DNA from: Bacteroidota bacterium
Lineage (GTDB): Bacteria > Bacteroidota > Bacteroidia > Flavobacteriales > Flavobacteriaceae
Assembly: GCA_021793375.1 (NCBI GenBank)
Contig: JAJYSY010000004.1
Span: 1 to 64,000, forward strand
Length of the DNA stretch: 64,000 bases
Direction of reading: 5' to 3'
Part shown: piece by piece, positions 35,797 to 42,917 of the stretch
How positions within the stretch are numbered: the stretch's first letter is position 1
How the letters are laid out: each line of letters begins with the position of its first letter
The notes under the pieces: model-generated
Told to the model about the DNA's origin: nothing
What the model saw: the letters and a program-made list of their open reading frames with translations, nothing else
Databases searched by the model: none
Program-made: the position numbers and the translations under genes

Positions 35797-38289
35797 TTAT
35801 ATTATAGAAAAATCATCATCTTTAAACCTCCACTTCTTAGAATTTTCAATATAAGTCAAATTCAAATTGTGATATTTCGCATAAACTTCAATATGTTTAC
35901 GAATATTCATCCGGTGGAATAATTTCTCAAAGCGTAACAATCCTAAATCATACTTCTTTTTAAAATCAGTAACGTTGAAACCTTCCGGAAGCTCTGTTTT
36001 TAATTCATCAAAAATCCGTTTCATTTCGTTTTCCTTAATCTCATCCGGAAAGTAAGCTCGATAATTATCTTCTGTTTTATCGTATTGAATTTGAACAACT
36101 CCATTTTTAAGAAACTCTTGAATACATTCAACTATAAAACAATAGAATTGATTCCATTCTTCTTCATTCCAATCATTAAAGAAGTTTTGTTTATAGTATT
36201 CATTAGGCTTATTGTTTTCATTCCAAAAATTAGAAAATTTATATTCTCGAAATCTTCGGTTTGTTGAGGTATTTTCTTCGCTGTATCTTACTGCAAAATT
36301 TGTTGAAAGAACAAACTTCGGTGACCAAGCAAACGGAATTTGTTCAGCTTTAGCTCCTTTCCTTTCCGGTGTGATTCCTCCGGTAATCTCGGAATAAAAA
36401 GCATTATAATTGAAGTTAGCTGGCACATCATCAAGAATATAAACATCGTGCTTTTTCTCTAAATCTGCGAATTTGTGTCGATAACCAATATCAAACGAAT
36501 CTCCTTGTTTAAAAAGACAAACAGAAATAAATTCAAGTGCTTTTTGAATTAAGGATTTTCCTCGTCCTCCTTTTCTTGAATTGTTATCGGCTCCTTCATC
36601 GGATAAGATTATCGCATAAGCTTCGGAAGGGTTTTTATAGTTACTGCATAAATAACCAATCATTGAAGCGAAAGCAAGAATTTTATCGACTTCTTCCTCC
36701 GTTAACTCGTTTTCATTATCTAAATCTCTTCCAATTACTGCCTTACAAATAAAGTCTTGAAACGTGCTTTTTGCGGATTCTTTTTCATCATAGTTAAAGG
36801 AATGCTTTAAAGATTCATTCTCAACAAAGAATTTAATTTCTTTATCAGAATAAGGTATCATTTGAACATCATCTTTTGTGATTTTAGCAACTCCATTTTT
36901 AAAAGGAATAAATACTTCGTCTTTAGTATCTCGATGAAGATTCAAAGGTTCTCCTTGCATTAACATAAAGCCGGAACGAACTTTATGCGAATCCGTTGCG
37001 ATTATGTTTTCCATTGATTCCGTATCAAATTCGTTTATCTCGTTCCGTAAAAAATTCATTGTATCGGTAGAATGATTGAAAGGCTTAACGACTTTATTTT
37101 CATTCTTAATGACTGTTATTTCATCTTTACCTTCTTCTGTCAAACGAATGAATCCTTCTTGTTCAAAAAACTTTCTATATCGTGCCGGCTCGGTGCTGTA
37201 ATCATCACTATAAAAATTAATAGTTGGATTGACGACTTCCGGAATTGTCCAAGTCTTTTCTCTAAATTCAACAATACCAAACTTTAAGTTTTCGCATTTT
37301 ATATTTGCGTCAATAGTAGCGGAATCGTGAAGGCGAACATAATTTTTTAGCTTATTAGCTTCAACAAACTTTTTAATATACTCCTTTTCAATCTTCGCTA
37401 AATCTTCTTGCATCTTACCTTTATTATTGAATCGTTCTTCTGTTATAACCTCATCAACTCTATCTCCATAAATTGGAAATAATTGTTTTCGGACTTTCTC
37501 AATCGTATAACCTTTAACGCCCTTATGAATGTTCAAAAGCATATTAAATTTAGTCTTATCAATATGTTTGTAAACATCAAAAGGATCAATTCCCAATTCT
37601 AAGAAAATAAAGGTCGGATTTGCTTGTTTTATATCATATTCTTTGATTTTAAAAGGTAAGCTTTGTCGCATAACACTCGGTAAGTTTGTTAGCGGATTAT
37701 ATTCTCGGCTTTTAGTTTCCTTGATATGAAATAAGGAATCAAACTCATTAGAATAAAGTCCGTTAACCTTAAGCATCATAAATAAAACATAAGTTTCCCA
37801 ACGTGAACGACTAAAGAAATTTATTGGTTCTCTACCTTCTTTATCGGCTCGTTTTTGCTCCTTATCTATTTTGGAATAATATTCTTTCAGTTTATTTATA
37901 TCGTGCCGGAAATACTTTAAATTTAGCTCCTTACCGTTGAAATACGAATCAACAAACTTGAAATAATCATTCTTTTTAAGTGGATTCTTATTAATGTAGC
38001 GAACGTATTCAATTAAGCATTTATCAAAAGGTTTATCTATAAAAGAAATGCAATCAACTGCATCTCTAAAATTGAAATTCCTTTTTCTGCTTTTAGATTC
38101 AACTCTCATTCTTTGAATGAAGTCATCTTTCCAATCCTTAATAAATTTACTTATTGAATCAAGTGAATAACTTGGCACCAATGAAGCGTTTTTTTTATTT
38201 TCGTAATAGCCTTTAGGTGGATATTTATTCTCTTCCGGTTGATGAACTCTTACTAACTGTGGAAGATTATTTTTCTTATTTGCTTTCAT
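35797..38289 (-). CDS. Replicase: PolA-like polymerase segment plus SF3-type helicase
   Basis: 830 residues. The C-terminal half is an SF3-like AAA+ helicase: Walker A GGRGKS (near 574-579), Walker B YILDD (near 617-621) and a sensor STN (near 662-664), followed by a winged-helix-like tail. The N-terminal half has spaced motifs resembling the compact PolA-superfamily polymerases of mobile elements: YDIKQANPTFI with Asp near 219 (motif A-like), an R-K-x-LFPIYG stretch near 267 (motif B-like) and RLHDSATI with His-Asp near 321 (motif C-like). The helicase call is firm; the polymerase call is inference from motif order. The start overlaps the upstream winged-helix gene by 14 bp. The iteron cluster lies just after its stop, so it is the likely initiator of element replication. 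Confidence 0.75.
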   Translation of the reverse strand: MKANKKNNLPQLVRVHQPEENKYPPKGYYENKKNASLVPSYSLDSISKFIKDWKDDFIQRMRVESKSRKRNFNFRDAVDCISFIDKPFDKCLIEYVRYINKNPLKKNDYFKFVDSYFNGKELNLKYFRHDINKLKEYYSKIDKEQKRADKEGREPINFFSRSRWETYVLFMMLKVNGLYSNEFDSLFHIKETKSREYNPLTNLPSVMRQSLPFKIKEYDIKQANPTFIFLELGIDPFDVYKHIDKTKFNMLLNIHKGVKGYTIEKVRKQLFPIYGDRVDEVITEERFNNKGKMQEDLAKIEKEYIKKFVEANKLKNYVRLHDSATIDANIKCENLKFGIVEFREKTWTIPEVVNPTINFYSDDYSTEPARYRKFFEQEGFIRLTEEGKDEITVIKNENKVVKPFNHSTDTMNFLRNEINEFDTESMENIIATDSHKVRSGFMLMQGEPLNLHRDTKDEVFIPFKNGVAKITKDDVQMIPYSDKEIKFFVENESLKHSFNYDEKESAKSTFQDFICKAVIGRDLDNENELTEEEVDKILAFASMIGYLCSNYKNPSEAYAIILSDEGADNNSRKGGRGKSLIQKALEFISVCLFKQGDSFDIGYRHKFADLEKKHDVYILDDVPANFNYNAFYSEITGGITPERKGAKAEQIPFAWSPKFVLSTNFAVRYSEENTSTNRRFREYKFSNFWNENNKPNEYYKQNFFNDWNEEEWNQFYCFIVECIQEFLKNGVVQIQYDKTEDNYRAYFPDEIKENEMKRIFDELKTELPEGFNVTDFKKKYDLGLLRFEKLFHRMNIRKHIEVYAKYHNLNLTYIENSKKWRFKDDDFSII

Positions 38290-38599
38290 CTTCTAAAGGT
38301 TTTTGAGGTTCAACAAATAAATCTTTATCAGTAGTTAAGAATTGAGTATTCTTATAGCTGGTAACCGGACAAGCTCCAAAATATAAAACTTGTATTCTAT
38401 TCGATTTTTTCAGCTTTGCAACGTATCTGCAAATATTAGAACGCATTATTCCGGTTTCTTCTGAAACCTCTTTCATTGTCTTTGGTCGTTCAAAAAAGGA
38501 TTTGAAAATAACTTTTATCTGCCCTTTCTTTTTCGTATCTTTAGCCTTACGCTTTCCCTCATTAAAAGCATTGTTAAGGCTGTGAATTTTATTTTTCAT
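38276..38599 (-). CDS. Small winged-helix DNA-binding protein
   Basis: 107 residues. After a basic N-terminus (KRKAKDTKKKG) a winged helix-turn-helix spans about 25-80: FFERPKTMKEVSEETGIMRSN as helices 1-3 and NICRYVAKLKKSNRIQVLYFG as recognition helix and wing. The last 25 residues are acidic and likely disordered. It lies 8 bp after the HTH gene and overlaps the replicase start by 14 bp, so it belongs to the xis-rep operon. It may regulate the operon or help the replicase bind iterons. Confidence 0.7.
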   Translation of the reverse strand: MKNKIHSLNNAFNEGKRKAKDTKKKGQIKVIFKSFFERPKTMKEVSEETGIMRSNICRYVAKLKKSNRIQVLYFGACPVTSYKNTQFLTTDKDLFVEPQKPLEDESK

Positions 38600-38607
38600 A
38601 GCCTTAT

Positions 38608-38898
38608 TTATTTTTTATGATTAATACTTTTAATTGAGTTTAGGATTTCGGAACGTTTGTAATAAATTCGATTACTAATTCCATAGCTTTTAAGCTTTCC
38701 TTTTTTAGTCCAACGGTGTAAGGTCGCTAAATTGATTTGAAGTAAATCAGCGGTTTCTTTTCGTGTCAAAAGGTCGGTTTGCTCCTCCGAATTAGTCCGA
38801 TTAGAAAATGGCAAAGAATCTATTTTGCTCTCTAACGCTTCAATCTTTTCAAATAAAACTTGAAACGGATTTTCAAATGTAGGTGTAGTCTTATTCAT
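38608..38898 (-). CDS. Helix-turn-helix (HTH_17, excisionase-like) protein
   Basis: 96 residues from ATG 38898; a TTG two codons upstream is an alternative. The N-terminal half includes a short predicted coiled coil (FEKIEALESKIDSL). The C-terminal part is a MerR/excisionase-type HTH: LLTRKETADLLQINLATLHR and WTKKGKLKSYGISNRIYYKRSEI. The start codon overlaps the end of the 58-residue xis-like gene (ATGAATAA), so translation is coupled. It could be a second excisionase or a transcription regulator. Confidence 0.75.
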   Translation of the reverse strand: MNKTTPTFENPFQVLFEKIEALESKIDSLPFSNRTNSEEQTDLLTRKETADLLQINLATLHRWTKKGKLKSYGISNRIYYKRSEILNSIKSINHKK

Positions 38899-39067
38899 TT
38901 TCAACGGGTTTTAAAGCGTTAATAACCTCATCTTTTCGATAAAAGACCGAACCTCCAATTTTGTATTTTTTGAGGATTTTTGAATTTGTCCATTTGCGAA
39001 CTGTTTCTCGACTTACAGAAAAAAGCTCGCAAACATCTTTTGTTGTGATGAATTTTACATCTGCCAT
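38891..39067 (-). CDS. Excisionase-like HTH protein (58 aa)
   Basis: 58 residues, ATG 39067 to TAA 38891, almost entirely an HTH_17/AlpA-type domain: FITTKDVCELFSVSRETVR and KWTNSKILKKYKIGGSVFYR. This is the size and form of Xis and AlpA proteins of integrative elements. It is the first gene after the leader that starts near 39292, and is followed with an 8-bp overlap by a related HTH gene. The two are probably paralogues (shared W-T-x-x-x-x-L-K-x-Y pattern). Confidence 0.8.
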   Translation of the reverse strand: MADVKFITTKDVCELFSVSRETVRKWTNSKILKKYKIGGSVFYRKDEVINALKPVENE

Positions 39068-39174
39068 AATATTGGGTTTTATGGCTCACACTTAGCGGAA
39101 AGCTACAAATCCAATGCTTTACTTTAATTTGTTAAACTTTTCTTAATTGTCGCTTAACTTATTATTGTTCTTCA

Positions 39175-39286
39175 TAGATTTGTAAATGAAATGCCGAGAA
39201 AACATTTCTTCCGGTTATAAATGTAAGCCGGTTAATAAAAGATTGCATAAAAAGCCTGCATATTGGCGTATGTAGGCTTTTATTTA
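39175..39286 (+). ncRNA. Candidate antisense RNA to the xis-rep leader
   Basis: A plus-strand -7 box TAGATTTG (39175-39182) is followed about 70 bp later by a strong terminator: AAAAGCCTGCATA (39250-39262) pairs with TATGTAGGCTTTT (39269-39281), then TATTT. The predicted RNA is about 100 nt (39188-39286) with an internal CCGG/CCGG hairpin. It is fully complementary to the leader of the leftward xis-rep transcript. The -33 element is weak (TTA). The palindrome may also terminate the int transcript, which ends at 39364. Within 39068-39363 no protein gene is seen. Confidence 0.45.
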
Positions 39287-39297
39287 TGCGTCTTTAG

Positions 39298-39326
39298 CAA
39301 AGATATGTCAAGTTATAGCAATACAA
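39298..39326 (-). promoter_or_regulatory. Predicted promoter of the xis-rep operon
   Basis: On the minus strand: TTG (39326-39324), 18-bp spacer, TATCTTTG (39305-39298). A transcript from about 39292 would carry a leader of about 225 nt before the xis ATG, including the 39250-39281 palindrome. Confidence 0.55.
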
Positions 39327-39363
39327 GAATTTTTATCATAAAATTTATTATCATCGCATCTTT

Positions 39364-40695
39364 TTATCGTGCAACTCTCTCATTTTTAATCACTTCCATT
39401 GTTTTAATCTTCGGCAACTTTTCAATATAGTTAAGCATTTGCATTGATACATCTTGTTCGCTTTTGCCTATGTATTTTAAAAATGTTGATTCTTTTTTGT
39501 GTCCGGTTATGCTTTTTAATACGACTGTGGGAATTGTTCCATAAAAATTAGAAGCAAACGAACGTCTGCAAACGTGGGTTCCTATTAGCTTCCATTTAGG
39601 AAATGTTCCTTTAGTAGTTATGCCGTGTTTAGATTCTTTTACTCGTCCGACTGTAGGCTCGTTAATTTCTGCAATCCTGCAAACTTCTTTAAAATATTCT
39701 CTTAACTTGGTTGAAGATAACTTATAAGGAAATCCGGATTTTATAATCTTTTCGGCTTCCGGTAGAATTGGAATTGTTACATTCTTTCCTGTTTTCTGTT
39801 GCCTTATTTGAAATGCTTTTTTGCCTTGAATAACTTTTATTTTCTTTGGCGACAATCTTAATAAGTCTGAAACTCGTTGACCAACGTAACATCCTAAAAT
39901 AAGCCATTTACGTGCGTTTTCCAAGTAGTTTGAATCAAGGTCGGCTTCTTCTATCTTCTTTAATTCCTCAAAGCTTAAATAAATAATTTCGTCCGGCTCC
40001 TTGCTTTCAGAAATCACTTTAATATCGGAAGGGTTAATATTGATTTGAACGTTCTTAATTCCGTTTAAAATAGATTTTAAGTTTGCTAATTGCTTTCCAA
40101 TATAGTTATGTGAATACTTCTTACTGAATAACCAATCTTCAAAATCTGAAATTGTTTCTAAACTAATGTTTGTAACTTTTATTTGCATTCCGTTGTAAGC
40201 TTCGTCTTGAAAAGATTCTATAATGTTTTTAAATTGTTTTATTCCTTTTATTCGTCCTTTACTCAATCCAATTTTATATTTTCCTCCTCTTATTGGTATT
40301 TTCTTGTTTGGCGCATCGTCAATTGCTTTTTGTATTTGATAAGTGAAGTAATGTTCTTCTTTTTCTTCTTGATTAGTGTATTTGTCTAAAACTGACTTAA
40401 ACCAATTAGAATTTATTTCAATTCCTTTGCTGAAATCTTTATTGTATTGACTAAGGATTGAATCGTGAAGTTTATCAAGTTTACTTTTTAACTTTTTAGA
40501 ATCTACATCAATCGGTCGAGTTAAATCAATCTTCCGTTTATATTTTCCGTGTTTGTCTTTTCTTGTTGATTTTTTTGTTCTCCAATGTTCCGGGTTAGTA
40601 GAATATCCGGTTTTTCGTCTGAACTTCTTATTTCTTGAAACGGTAAATTCTGAATAAATGTTTTTACCAATAAGACTGAATCGAATTGTCGCCAT
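39364..40695 (-). CDS. Tyrosine recombinase / integrase
   Basis: Site-specific recombinase that would integrate and excise the element at tRNA-Cys. I start at ATG 40695 (443 residues, MATIRFSLIGKN), the usual start in Bacteroidota integrases; the longer frame to 40734 begins inside an arm site and upstream of the probable transcription start. An N-terminal arm-binding part (about 1-95) is followed by a SAM-like core-binding domain (about 95-200) and the catalytic domain with Arg in GCYVGQRVSD, Lys in QQKTGKNV, H-x-x-R in HVCRRSFASN, a GH in SITGHKKEST and the Tyr nucleophile in FLKYIGKSE. All catalytic residues are present. Confidence 0.92.
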   Translation of the reverse strand: MATIRFSLIGKNIYSEFTVSRNKKFRRKTGYSTNPEHWRTKKSTRKDKHGKYKRKIDLTRPIDVDSKKLKSKLDKLHDSILSQYNKDFSKGIEINSNWFKSVLDKYTNQEEKEEHYFTYQIQKAIDDAPNKKIPIRGGKYKIGLSKGRIKGIKQFKNIIESFQDEAYNGMQIKVTNISLETISDFEDWLFSKKYSHNYIGKQLANLKSILNGIKNVQININPSDIKVISESKEPDEIIYLSFEELKKIEEADLDSNYLENARKWLILGCYVGQRVSDLLRLSPKKIKVIQGKKAFQIRQQKTGKNVTIPILPEAEKIIKSGFPYKLSSTKLREYFKEVCRIAEINEPTVGRVKESKHGITTKGTFPKWKLIGTHVCRRSFASNFYGTIPTVVLKSITGHKKESTFLKYIGKSEQDVSMQMLNYIEKLPKIKTMEVIKNERVAR

Positions 40696-40721
40696 TATAG
40701 TTGCTTTTATAATTACTGTTA

Positions 40722-40752
40722 CAAAGATAATCATTTGCGAACCTTTTGCGAA
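40722..40752 (-). promoter_or_regulatory. Predicted int promoter overlapping arm sites
   Basis: Minus-strand TATCTTTG (40729-40722) lies 26 bp before the int ATG. At -33 spacing the sequence TTCGC falls inside the second arm repeat. Integrase or Xis bound to the arm sites could therefore block int transcription. Confidence 0.45.
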
Positions 40753-40764
40753 CTATTTGCGAAC
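40734..40764. other. Right arm-type integrase sites (three)
   Basis: TTTGCGAAC at 40734-40742, 40745-40753 and 40756-40764, all in one orientation with an exact 11-bp period. The same word with the same period is at the left end. Confidence 0.65.
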
Positions 40765-40881
40765 CAAATGTATTTTAATGTAATTTAAAGCAATCTATAA
40801 TAAAGGTGTAAAAATGCAACTTATTGAATATCAGTATAAATAAAGTGTTTCCTTATTGCATAAAGTGTAAGGGTTGAGGTT

Positions 40882-40894
40882 CGGTCGGTACCTC
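40882..40894. other. attR core
   Basis: CGGTCGGTACCTC repeats the 3' end of tRNA-Cys. The bases just upstream match the tRNA T-arm poorly, so this is only the crossover remnant. Confidence 0.85.
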
Positions 40895-40920
40895 TTCATA
40901 ATTTAGTATTTAAGGATTAT

Positions 40921-40958
40921 AAAAACCGTTTCGCAGAGAATTGCAAAACGGTTTTTTT
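40921..40958 (+). terminator. Terminator, probably the original tRNA-Cys terminator
   Basis: AACCGTTT (40924-40931) pairs with AAAACGGTT (40945-40953), then a T run. It lies 27 bp after attR. Before the element arrived it would have been just downstream of tRNA-Cys. No gene lies between 40765 and 41054. Confidence 0.75.
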
Positions 40959-41054
40959 ATGCTTAAAATTTTAAAAAATATCGATTTGCTGATTTTTATC
41001 ATTTATAAAAGTCATAAAGCTGCTTAATATTGTCATTCAAATAAAAATCAAAGA

Positions 41055-42740
41055 ATGATGATTGATACTTTTCCAACAGATATTGAAATTGCACAGCAAG
41101 CAAAAATAAAACCCATCACAGAAATTGCAGAAACCTTAGGGATTTCTGCAAAGATTTTAGAACCTTATGGGCATTATAAAGCAAAATTACCTTTGAGTTT
41201 AATCGATGCTGAAGCGATAGAAAAAAGCAAATTAATCTTGGTGACTTCCATAAATCCAACTCCGGCGGGAGAAGGAAAAACCACGGTTAGTATTGGTTTA
41301 ACAGATGCTTTAAAAAGAATTGGCAAAAAAACCGCGGCAGTTTTACGCGAACCTTCCTTAGGTCCTGTTTTTGGCATAAAAGGAGGGGCTGCAGGTGGCG
41401 GGTATTCTCAAGTAATTCCGATGGAAGATATCAATTTGCATTTTACCGGAGATTTTCATGCAATTGAAGCGGCAAACAATTTATTGGCAGCAGCTATAGA
41501 TAATAACCTGCACAGCAAAACGCGTTCTTTAAATTTAGATCCGAAAAATATTCTGTGGAAAAGAACAATGGATATGAACGATCGTAGTTTAAGACAAATT
41601 ATGATTGGTTTGGGAGGAAAAGCAAACGGTTTGACCCGCGAAGCAGGATTTAATATTACTCCGGCTTCAGAAATTATGGCTATTCTTTGTTTAGCAGAGA
41701 ACTTTACAGATTTAAAAGAGCGTTTAGATAGTATCTACATCGGAAATAATATAGAGGGAGATCCGGTTTTTGCCAAAGATTTAAAAGTGACCGGAGCGAT
41801 GGCAATTCTTTTGAAAGATGCGATTAAACCCAATTTAGTGCAAACCTTAGAAGGAGCTCCGGTTTTATTGCACGGTGGACCTTTTGCCAGTATTGCGCAG
41901 GGAACAAATTCTGTTTTGGCCACAAAAATGGGAATGTCTTTAGCGGATTATGTGGTTACAGAAGCAGGATTTGGAGCAGATTTGGGAGCGGAGAAATTCT
42001 TTCATATCAAATGCAGACCTTCAGGACTAAAACCTTCGGCCAGTGTGGTGGTGGTTACCGTGAGGGCATTGAGACATCATGGAGGAGCACCTAAAGAAGA
42101 ATATAATATTCCAAGTTTGGAAAGAGTGAAAATCGGTTTTGCCAATGCGGCAAAACATATAGAAAATATGATTCAGTTTGGTGTTCCCCCGGTGGTGGCC
42201 ATCAACAGTTTTCCGACGGATAGTCAAGAAGAAATAGATTTCATCATACAAGCTTGTGAAGAATTAGGCGTAAAAGCAGTAGTCAGCAAAGGATTTTCAG
42301 AAGGAGGATCAGGAAGTGAAGCTTTGGCAGAAGCAGTGGTTGAAGCAATAGAAAGTAAATCGACTTCTTTTAAATTATTGTATGATTTAAACCAAAGTAT
42401 AAAAGAAAAAATAAATATCATAGCTACAAAAGTTTATGGAGCAGCCGGAGTAAATTATACCACAAAAGCACAAAAACAACTGCGTAGTCTTCAGCAAAAT
42501 GGATTTGACAGTTTAGCGATTTGTATGGTTAAAACACCAAACTCTTTAAGCGATGACACGAAAGTCTTGGCAAGACCTGAAGATTTTACCATAACTGTTC
42601 GAGAGTTTGAAGTAGCTGCAGGAGCCGGATTTATTTTACCTATTTTAGGAAATACTTTAAGGATGCCGGGTCTGCCTTCTGTTCCGGCAGCAGAACATAT
42701 GGATATTGACGAAAACGGGGTAATAACAGGATTGAGTTAA
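41055..42740 (+). CDS. fhs: Formate--tetrahydrofolate ligase
   Basis: ATP-dependent synthesis of 10-formyl-THF from formate and THF in the cytoplasm, 561 residues. The P-loop-like nucleotide site is TPAGEGKTTVSIGL (near 67-80), preceded by LVTSINP. LREPSLGPVFGIKGGAAGGGYSQVIPMEDINLHF follows as separate conserved blocks, and FGADLGAEKFF, KPSASVVVVTVRAL and EHMDIDENG near the end complete the family pattern. The start could be either of two adjacent ATGs. It lies downstream of the integrative element; folB on the other side is also a folate gene, so the element may split a folate-linked neighbourhood. Confidence 0.96.
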   Translation: MMIDTFPTDIEIAQQAKIKPITEIAETLGISAKILEPYGHYKAKLPLSLIDAEAIEKSKLILVTSINPTPAGEGKTTVSIGLTDALKRIGKKTAAVLREPSLGPVFGIKGGAAGGGYSQVIPMEDINLHFTGDFHAIEAANNLLAAAIDNNLHSKTRSLNLDPKNILWKRTMDMNDRSLRQIMIGLGGKANGLTREAGFNITPASEIMAILCLAENFTDLKERLDSIYIGNNIEGDPVFAKDLKVTGAMAILLKDAIKPNLVQTLEGAPVLLHGGPFASIAQGTNSVLATKMGMSLADYVVTEAGFGADLGAEKFFHIKCRPSGLKPSASVVVVTVRALRHHGGAPKEEYNIPSLERVKIGFANAAKHIENMIQFGVPPVVAINSFPTDSQEEIDFIIQACEELGVKAVVSKGFSEGGSGSEALAEAVVEAIESKSTSFKLLYDLNQSIKEKINIIATKVYGAAGVNYTTKAQKQLRSLQQNGFDSLAICMVKTPNSLSDDTKVLARPEDFTITVREFEVAAGAGFILPILGNTLRMPGLPSVPAAEHMDIDENGVITGLS

Positions 42741-42795
42741 ACTCATTTTTTGTTGTGTGGTAAAATCCTTATATTAGCGATTCTTAAAAAATAGT

Positions 42796-42868
42796 GGTAC
42801 TGTGGCCGAGTCTGGTTAGGCAATGATCCGCAAGATCATTTACGGTGGTTCAAATCCACCTGGTACCT
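42796..42868 (+). tRNA. tRNA-Cys-like gene with C33
   Basis: 73-nt cloverleaf: acceptor GGTACTG with TGGTACC (two G-U pairs at the inner end), D-arm GCC...GGC with GG in the loop, anticodon stem ATGAT/ATCAT, loop CCGCAAG, T-arm GGTGG-TTCAAAT-CCACC (perfect) and discriminator T. The anticodon reads GCA (Cys), but position 33 is C where U is nearly universal, and the 32/38 pair is C-G. It is either a decaying paralogue of the gene at 34990 or an unusual functional tRNA. A weak TATATTAG box lies at 42770-42777. Confidence 0.7.
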
Positions 42869-42917
42869 CTTTCTTTATTTAATAAAAGTAAGTTAATAAC
42901 GAAAAAATTATGTTGAT

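Larger units (their letters stand above)
35049..40894. mobile_element. Compact integrative element inserted in tRNA-Cys, no cargo
   Basis: About 5.8 kb bounded by a 13-bp direct repeat (35049-35061 and 40882-40894) that is the 3' end of tRNA-Cys. The order from left is attL, two integrase arm-type repeats, a repeat-rich replication region, then minus-strand genes rep (830 aa), winged-helix, HTH and xis reading leftward, then int, three arm-type repeats and attR. There is no relaxase, type IV secretion, capsid, terminase or cargo gene. The gene set (int, xis, primase/replicase, origin) resembles the replication half of PICI/SaPI satellites, though no helper-interference or packaging gene is visible. 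Excision is plausible because int and xis are intact. Confidence 0.85.

Noticed and set aside
40696-40734. Upstream ATG at 40734 as the integrase start
   Set aside because: It lies inside an arm-type repeat and upstream of the probable -7 box, and would add a hydrophobic stretch not found in related integrases; 40695 is better.
35049-40894. Conjugative transposon or mobilisable island
   Set aside because: No relaxase, coupling protein or transfer gene, and no oriT-like region next to a nickase gene.
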